From: Asticcacaulis sp. UBA2476
GTDB lineage: Bacteria; Pseudomonadota; Alphaproteobacteria; Caulobacterales; Caulobacteraceae
Direction: 5' to 3'
NCBI GenBank assembly: GCA_002342035.1
Contig: DDPE01000079.1
Coordinates: 1-64,000, forward strand
Length of the DNA stretch: 64,000 nt
Shown: positions 61,384-64,000 of the stretch, piece after piece
How positions within the stretch are numbered: the first letter of the stretch is position 1
Layout of the letters: every line of letters begins with the position of its first letter
Program-made: the position numbers and the translations under genes
Notes under the pieces: generated by a model
The model's database searches: none
Seen by the model: the letters and a program-made list of their open reading frames with translations, nothing else
What the model was told of the DNA's origin: nothing

Positions 61384-62877
61384 ATGACCCGACCGCCCGT
61401 TAAGAAAGTCGTCATCGCCGGAGGCGGCACCGCTGGCTGGTGCGCCGCGGCTGCCCTCAGTAAGATGCTTGGCCCGCTGCTGGACATCACCCTCGTGGAA
61501 TCGGATGAAATCGGCATTATCGGTGTCGGCGAAGCGACTGTGCCGACCATCCGCACCTTTCACCATCTGCTGGGGATTGATGAGCGCCAGTTTATGCGTG
61601 AGACCAATGCCAGCATTAAACTCGGCATTTCTTTTGATGGCTGGGCGCGCAAGGGCGATCACTATTTCCACTCGTTTGGTGTGCTCGGCAAATCGAGCTG
61701 GATGGCGCCGTTTCACCACATCTGGCTGGAGGCACGCGCCAAGGGGGTCGCAGGCCCGTTAAGCGACTATTGTTTCGAGCTTCAGGCCGCCGAGAATGGC
61801 AAGTTCGAGACCTCCCCCACCTCACGCATCAACTATGCCTATCATTTCGATACCGGCCTTTACGGCCCGTTCCTGCGCCGCCTTAGCGAGGCCGCAGGGG
61901 TTACCCGTGTTGAGGGCAAGATCGCCCGCGTCGATCAAAACCCGCAAACCGGCGACATCACCGCCCTTGTACTTGAGTCGGGTCAAACTATCGAAGGCGA
62001 TCTGTTTATCGACTGCACGGGCCTGCGCGGCCTGTTGATCGAAGGGACGCTGAAAAGCGGCTATGAGGACTGGAACCATTGGCTGTCCAACGACAGCGCC
62101 ATCGCCATGCAGACCGAGCCCACCGGCGCGATCGTGCCCTACACGCAGGCCATAGCCCACGACGCCGGCTGGCACTGGCGCATCCCTCTGCAAAACCGGG
62201 TCGGTCAGGGCCACGTCTATTCCAGCCAACACATGAGCGATGATCAGGCGATGGACAGTTTTATGGCGACCGTCGGCGCCAAGCCGCTAACCAAACCGCG
62301 CACGATTAAATACCGCACCGGCCGTCGCTTAAAAATCTGGAATAAAAACTGTATCGCCATGGGCCTGTCGAGCGGGTTTATCGAACCGCTGGAATCGACC
62401 AACATCCACCTGATGCAGATTGCGGCGACCCGACTGGTGCAGTTATTCCCGTTCGACGGGATTACCGACGCCCTGATCAACCGCTTCAACAAGCTGACCG
62501 AGGACGAGGTCGTCAACATCCGCGATTTCGTCATCATGCACTATAAGCTGAGCGAGCGTGACGACACCGCCTACTGGCGCGAACGGCGCGACATGGCCAT
62601 ACCCGATACCTTAACTGAGCGCATTGAGATGTTCCGCGACACCGGCCACGCCTGGCAGGTCGCCGATGAGGTGTTCAGGATCGATTCCTGGCTGCAGGTC
62701 ATGACCGGCCAGCGCCTTGAGCCGAAATCGTGGCACCGTCTGGGGCAGATGATGACGGTCGAGCAATCCAGAGACGCTCTGGCTGCCATCAAATCCCAGA
62801 TCGATAAGGCCGTGGCCGCCATGCCCGCGCACGGGGATTTCCTGAAATCCTACTGCGCCCTGCCCGAACCGGCTTGA
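61384..62877 (+). CDS. Flavin-dependent tryptophan-halogenase family protein
   Basis: A 497-residue FAD enzyme. The FAD loop GGGTAGWCAAAAL is near residue 11, with the further motif GVGEATVPTIRTFHHLLGI. The halogenase catalytic lysine is in NASIKLGISFDGW (K79, the same number as in PrnA/RebH). The signature WHWRIP (from W263) separates this family from monooxygenases. All catalytic features are intact, so activity on an indole or related aromatic is plausible. BrvH of Brevundimonas and Xanthomonas homologues near TonB receptors belong to this group. A flavin reductase is not in the window. Confidence 0.92.
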   Translation: MTRPPVKKVVIAGGGTAGWCAAAALSKMLGPLLDITLVESDEIGIIGVGEATVPTIRTFHHLLGIDERQFMRETNASIKLGISFDGWARKGDHYFHSFGVLGKSSWMAPFHHIWLEARAKGVAGPLSDYCFELQAAENGKFETSPTSRINYAYHFDTGLYGPFLRRLSEAAGVTRVEGKIARVDQNPQTGDITALVLESGQTIEGDLFIDCTGLRGLLIEGTLKSGYEDWNHWLSNDSAIAMQTEPTGAIVPYTQAIAHDAGWHWRIPLQNRVGQGHVYSSQHMSDDQAMDSFMATVGAKPLTKPRTIKYRTGRRLKIWNKNCIAMGLSSGFIEPLESTNIHLMQIAATRLVQLFPFDGITDALINRFNKLTEDEVVNIRDFVIMHYKLSERDDTAYWRERRDMAIPDTLTERIEMFRDTGHAWQVADEVFRIDSWLQVMTGQRLEPKSWHRLGQMMTVEQSRDALAAIKSQIDKAVAAMPAHGDFLKSYCALPEPA

Positions 62878-62892
62878 GTGTCTCCTCTACCT

Positions 62893-62961
62893 CCTCCCCA
62901 TACCATGGGGAGGTGCCGAGTTTATCGAGGCGGAGGGGTATTCTGGCGGTGAGCCCCCTCC
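62893..62961. repeat. Palindromic CCTCCCCAT repeat unit (Caulobacter-type intergenic element)
   Basis: A perfect hairpin CCTCCCCAT-acc-ATGGGGAGG (62893-62913) is followed by GGAGGGG (62932-62938) pairing with CCCCTCC (62955-62961). Elements of this composition are common between genes in Caulobacterales. It may end transcription of the halogenase operon and of the convergent DUF4142 gene. Only one copy is present in the window. Confidence 0.7.
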
Positions 62962-62972
62962 GTCTACTCGAT

Positions 62973-63518
62973 TTAGAAAGCTAAGGCGTCTTCCGGCTGG
63001 GTGGTCATCAGGTCACGGATATGGTTCTGATGATCAATCAGTTGGTTGAGAGCGTCTTCGGCAAAGTCCTTGAGCGCTCCAGCCTCGGAGGCGGCGACAA
63101 AGCCTTCCAACAGGGCAATGGCGTCATTATGGGCATTGTCCTGTGTCTGAAGATAAAGGGCATCAAAGGCACTGAGCGGTGCTCGTTGCAGCTTATCGGC
63201 CAATGAAGTGCGCAGGCCATCCAGATCCACGCCCGGCATCCATAGCCCCTCATTAACGGCTATGGTTTCCAGTCGTTGCGACAGGCGGGCATGATCGTCC
63301 ATCATCCGGCGCGCAAAGCCACGCACCGCCTCGCGCTGCGATTTCTCGGCCGCCATGCGCCCGATCCGGTTCTGGAAATTGCCGACAATACGCATCTCAC
63401 CGGCCAGATTTTCCGGCGTAATCGTCTGCGTGAGACCCGCCCCCTTGCGCGTGACATTGCGCGCAATCGCCATCAGGCCCAGCACACCGCCAGCCAGAAT
63501 TAAATGTTTGAAAGTCAT
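62973..63518 (-). CDS. DUF4142 (ferritin-like helical) protein
   Basis: A 181-residue protein with a short N-terminal hydrophobic segment (HLILAGGVLGLMAIA) that could be a membrane anchor or signal. The helical DUF4142 domain carries RMAAEKSQREAVRGFARRMMDDHARLSQRLETIA and LQTQDNAHNDAIALLEGFVAASEAGALKDFAEDALNQLIDHQNHIRDL. The family has a ferritin-like four-helix plan, often exported and stress-related. A GGAGA site precedes ATG 63518. Function unknown. Confidence 0.85.
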   Translation of the reverse strand: MTFKHLILAGGVLGLMAIARNVTRKGAGLTQTITPENLAGEMRIVGNFQNRIGRMAAEKSQREAVRGFARRMMDDHARLSQRLETIAVNEGLWMPGVDLDGLRTSLADKLQRAPLSAFDALYLQTQDNAHNDAIALLEGFVAASEAGALKDFAEDALNQLIDHQNHIRDLMTTQPEDALAF

Positions 63519-63716
63519 GATTTATTCTCCGTTCAGGTGCGCCTAATCTGAACGGAACCGGCTAAATATTCGCTGTTGAAAGGCCCCTCCGAAATCAAGA
63601 CACCCCAAGGCTTCATCCTTGCATCATCCTTATTTTCAACCCACGCCCACCCATTTCAACCTTATGGGGTAACCGCCAAAGTCAGTTCACTATCAACCCA
63701 ACTGTGTGAGGCTGTT

Positions 63717-63977
63717 ATGGAAGAAAATCAAGTCGGCTGGCTGGCCGCTATCATTGTCGGGGCCCTTGCGGGCTGGATCGCTGAAAAGATCATGAAATCC
63801 GATCAGGGCCTGCTGGTGAACATTATTCTGGGTATTGTCGGTGCCATGATCGCCAATGGCCTGTTCTCAATTCTGGGCATTTCGTTCGGTGGTATTGTCG
63901 GTTTCCTGGTCGCCGGTGTGATCGGGGCCTGCATCCTGATTGCGCTTGGCCGGATGGTTCGTGGCCGAAAAGCCTGA
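63717..63977 (+). CDS. GlsB/YeaQ/YmgE family stress-associated membrane protein
   Basis: An 86-residue membrane protein with three helices. The start ATG 63717 (MEENQVGWLAAIIVGALAGWIAEKIMKSDQG) follows a GTGAGG site; the open frame further upstream is not protein-like. Family patterns are VGWLAAIIVGALAGWIA, LLVNIILGIVGAMIANGLFSILGISFGGIVGFLVAGVIGACILI and the basic end RMVRGRKA. Members are often induced by general stress in enterobacteria. It appears to be monocistronic at the window edge. Confidence 0.92.
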   Translation: MEENQVGWLAAIIVGALAGWIAEKIMKSDQGLLVNIILGIVGAMIANGLFSILGISFGGIVGFLVAGVIGACILIALGRMVRGRKA

Positions 63978-64000
63978 TCGTTTCATAGCCATCAAAAAAG

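Noticed and set aside
1..64000. CRISPR array, prophage, integrative element, tRNA or rRNA genes
   Set aside because: No regularly spaced repeats, integrase, transposase, phage structural genes or tRNA-like cloverleaf sequence was noticed on either strand. A tRNA or CRISPR scanner was not run, so short RNA genes could have been missed.

Overview
The window looks like a chromosomal segment from a Caulobacteraceae-type alphaproteobacterium, and Asticcacaulis is my best guess. This rests on family content rather than a marker gene: large TonB-dependent receptors, a TonB receptor/SapC/cupin/flavin-halogenase block, secreted S10 carboxypeptidases, an alphaproteobacterial pmbA-cysQ-DUF4170 and waaA-lpxK layout, and two kinds of extragenic palindromic repeat of the style seen in this group. 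Coding density is high, with many 4-nt start/stop overlaps. I saw no rRNA or tRNA gene, CRISPR array, integrase, transposase or phage module.

Layout. 1-12.6 kb holds housekeeping and accessory genes: the 3' part of an M16 peptidase gene, a secreted low-complexity protein, a PAS protein, polyphosphate kinase 2, a Cys-cluster protein, ubiA and ubiD (ubiquinone synthesis, 3 kb apart), a methyltransferase, a VOC protein, an SDR protein and a membrane GGDEF-EAL protein. 12.8-22.4 kb is an envelope/lipid A region: pmbA, cysQ and DUF4170, then CPBP protease and Cx5R phosphatase genes on the other strand, then msbA, a DUF374 acyltransferase, waaA, a small AT-rich membrane ORF and lpxK. 22.4-30.3 kb is mixed: purD, DUF2200, a GH27 alpha-galactosidase, an RsuA-family pseudouridine synthase, a host-attachment-family protein, and a translationally coupled minus-strand operon (acyltransferase, two paralogous membrane proteins, a winged-helix regulator).

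30.3-41.1 kb, all on the minus strand, carries a GH35 beta-galactosidase, a TonB receptor and a tandem array of three secreted HExxH metallopeptidase paralogues. 41.2-54.0 kb looks like a peptide and amino-acid catabolic island: a Tat-exported class V PLP enzyme, three secreted S10 serine carboxypeptidases, an Lrp/AsnC regulator, an ornithine cyclodeaminase homologue, a secreted amidohydrolase, a RidA protein, an APC permease and a class I aminotransferase. The inferred logic is periplasmic trimming of peptides, uptake of the released residues, then cytoplasmic deamination and transamination with RidA clearing reactive imines.

54.1-62.9 kb has a MarR regulator, an EamA transporter and a second receptor locus: a TonB receptor behind LacI-type operator-like sites, then SapC, a cupin/JmjC-like oxygenase and a flavin-dependent tryptophan-halogenase homologue. 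The window ends with a DUF4142 protein and a GlsB/YeaQ-type membrane protein.

The best candidates for something under-described are the receptor/SapC/cupin/halogenase block, the metallopeptidase trio with its one-member PDZ loss combined with the S10 island, and the palindromic repeats whose edges form the stop codons of flanking genes. Start sites were refined by eye from ribosome-binding sites, signal peptides and family starts. All family assignments come from reading motifs; no database search was run.
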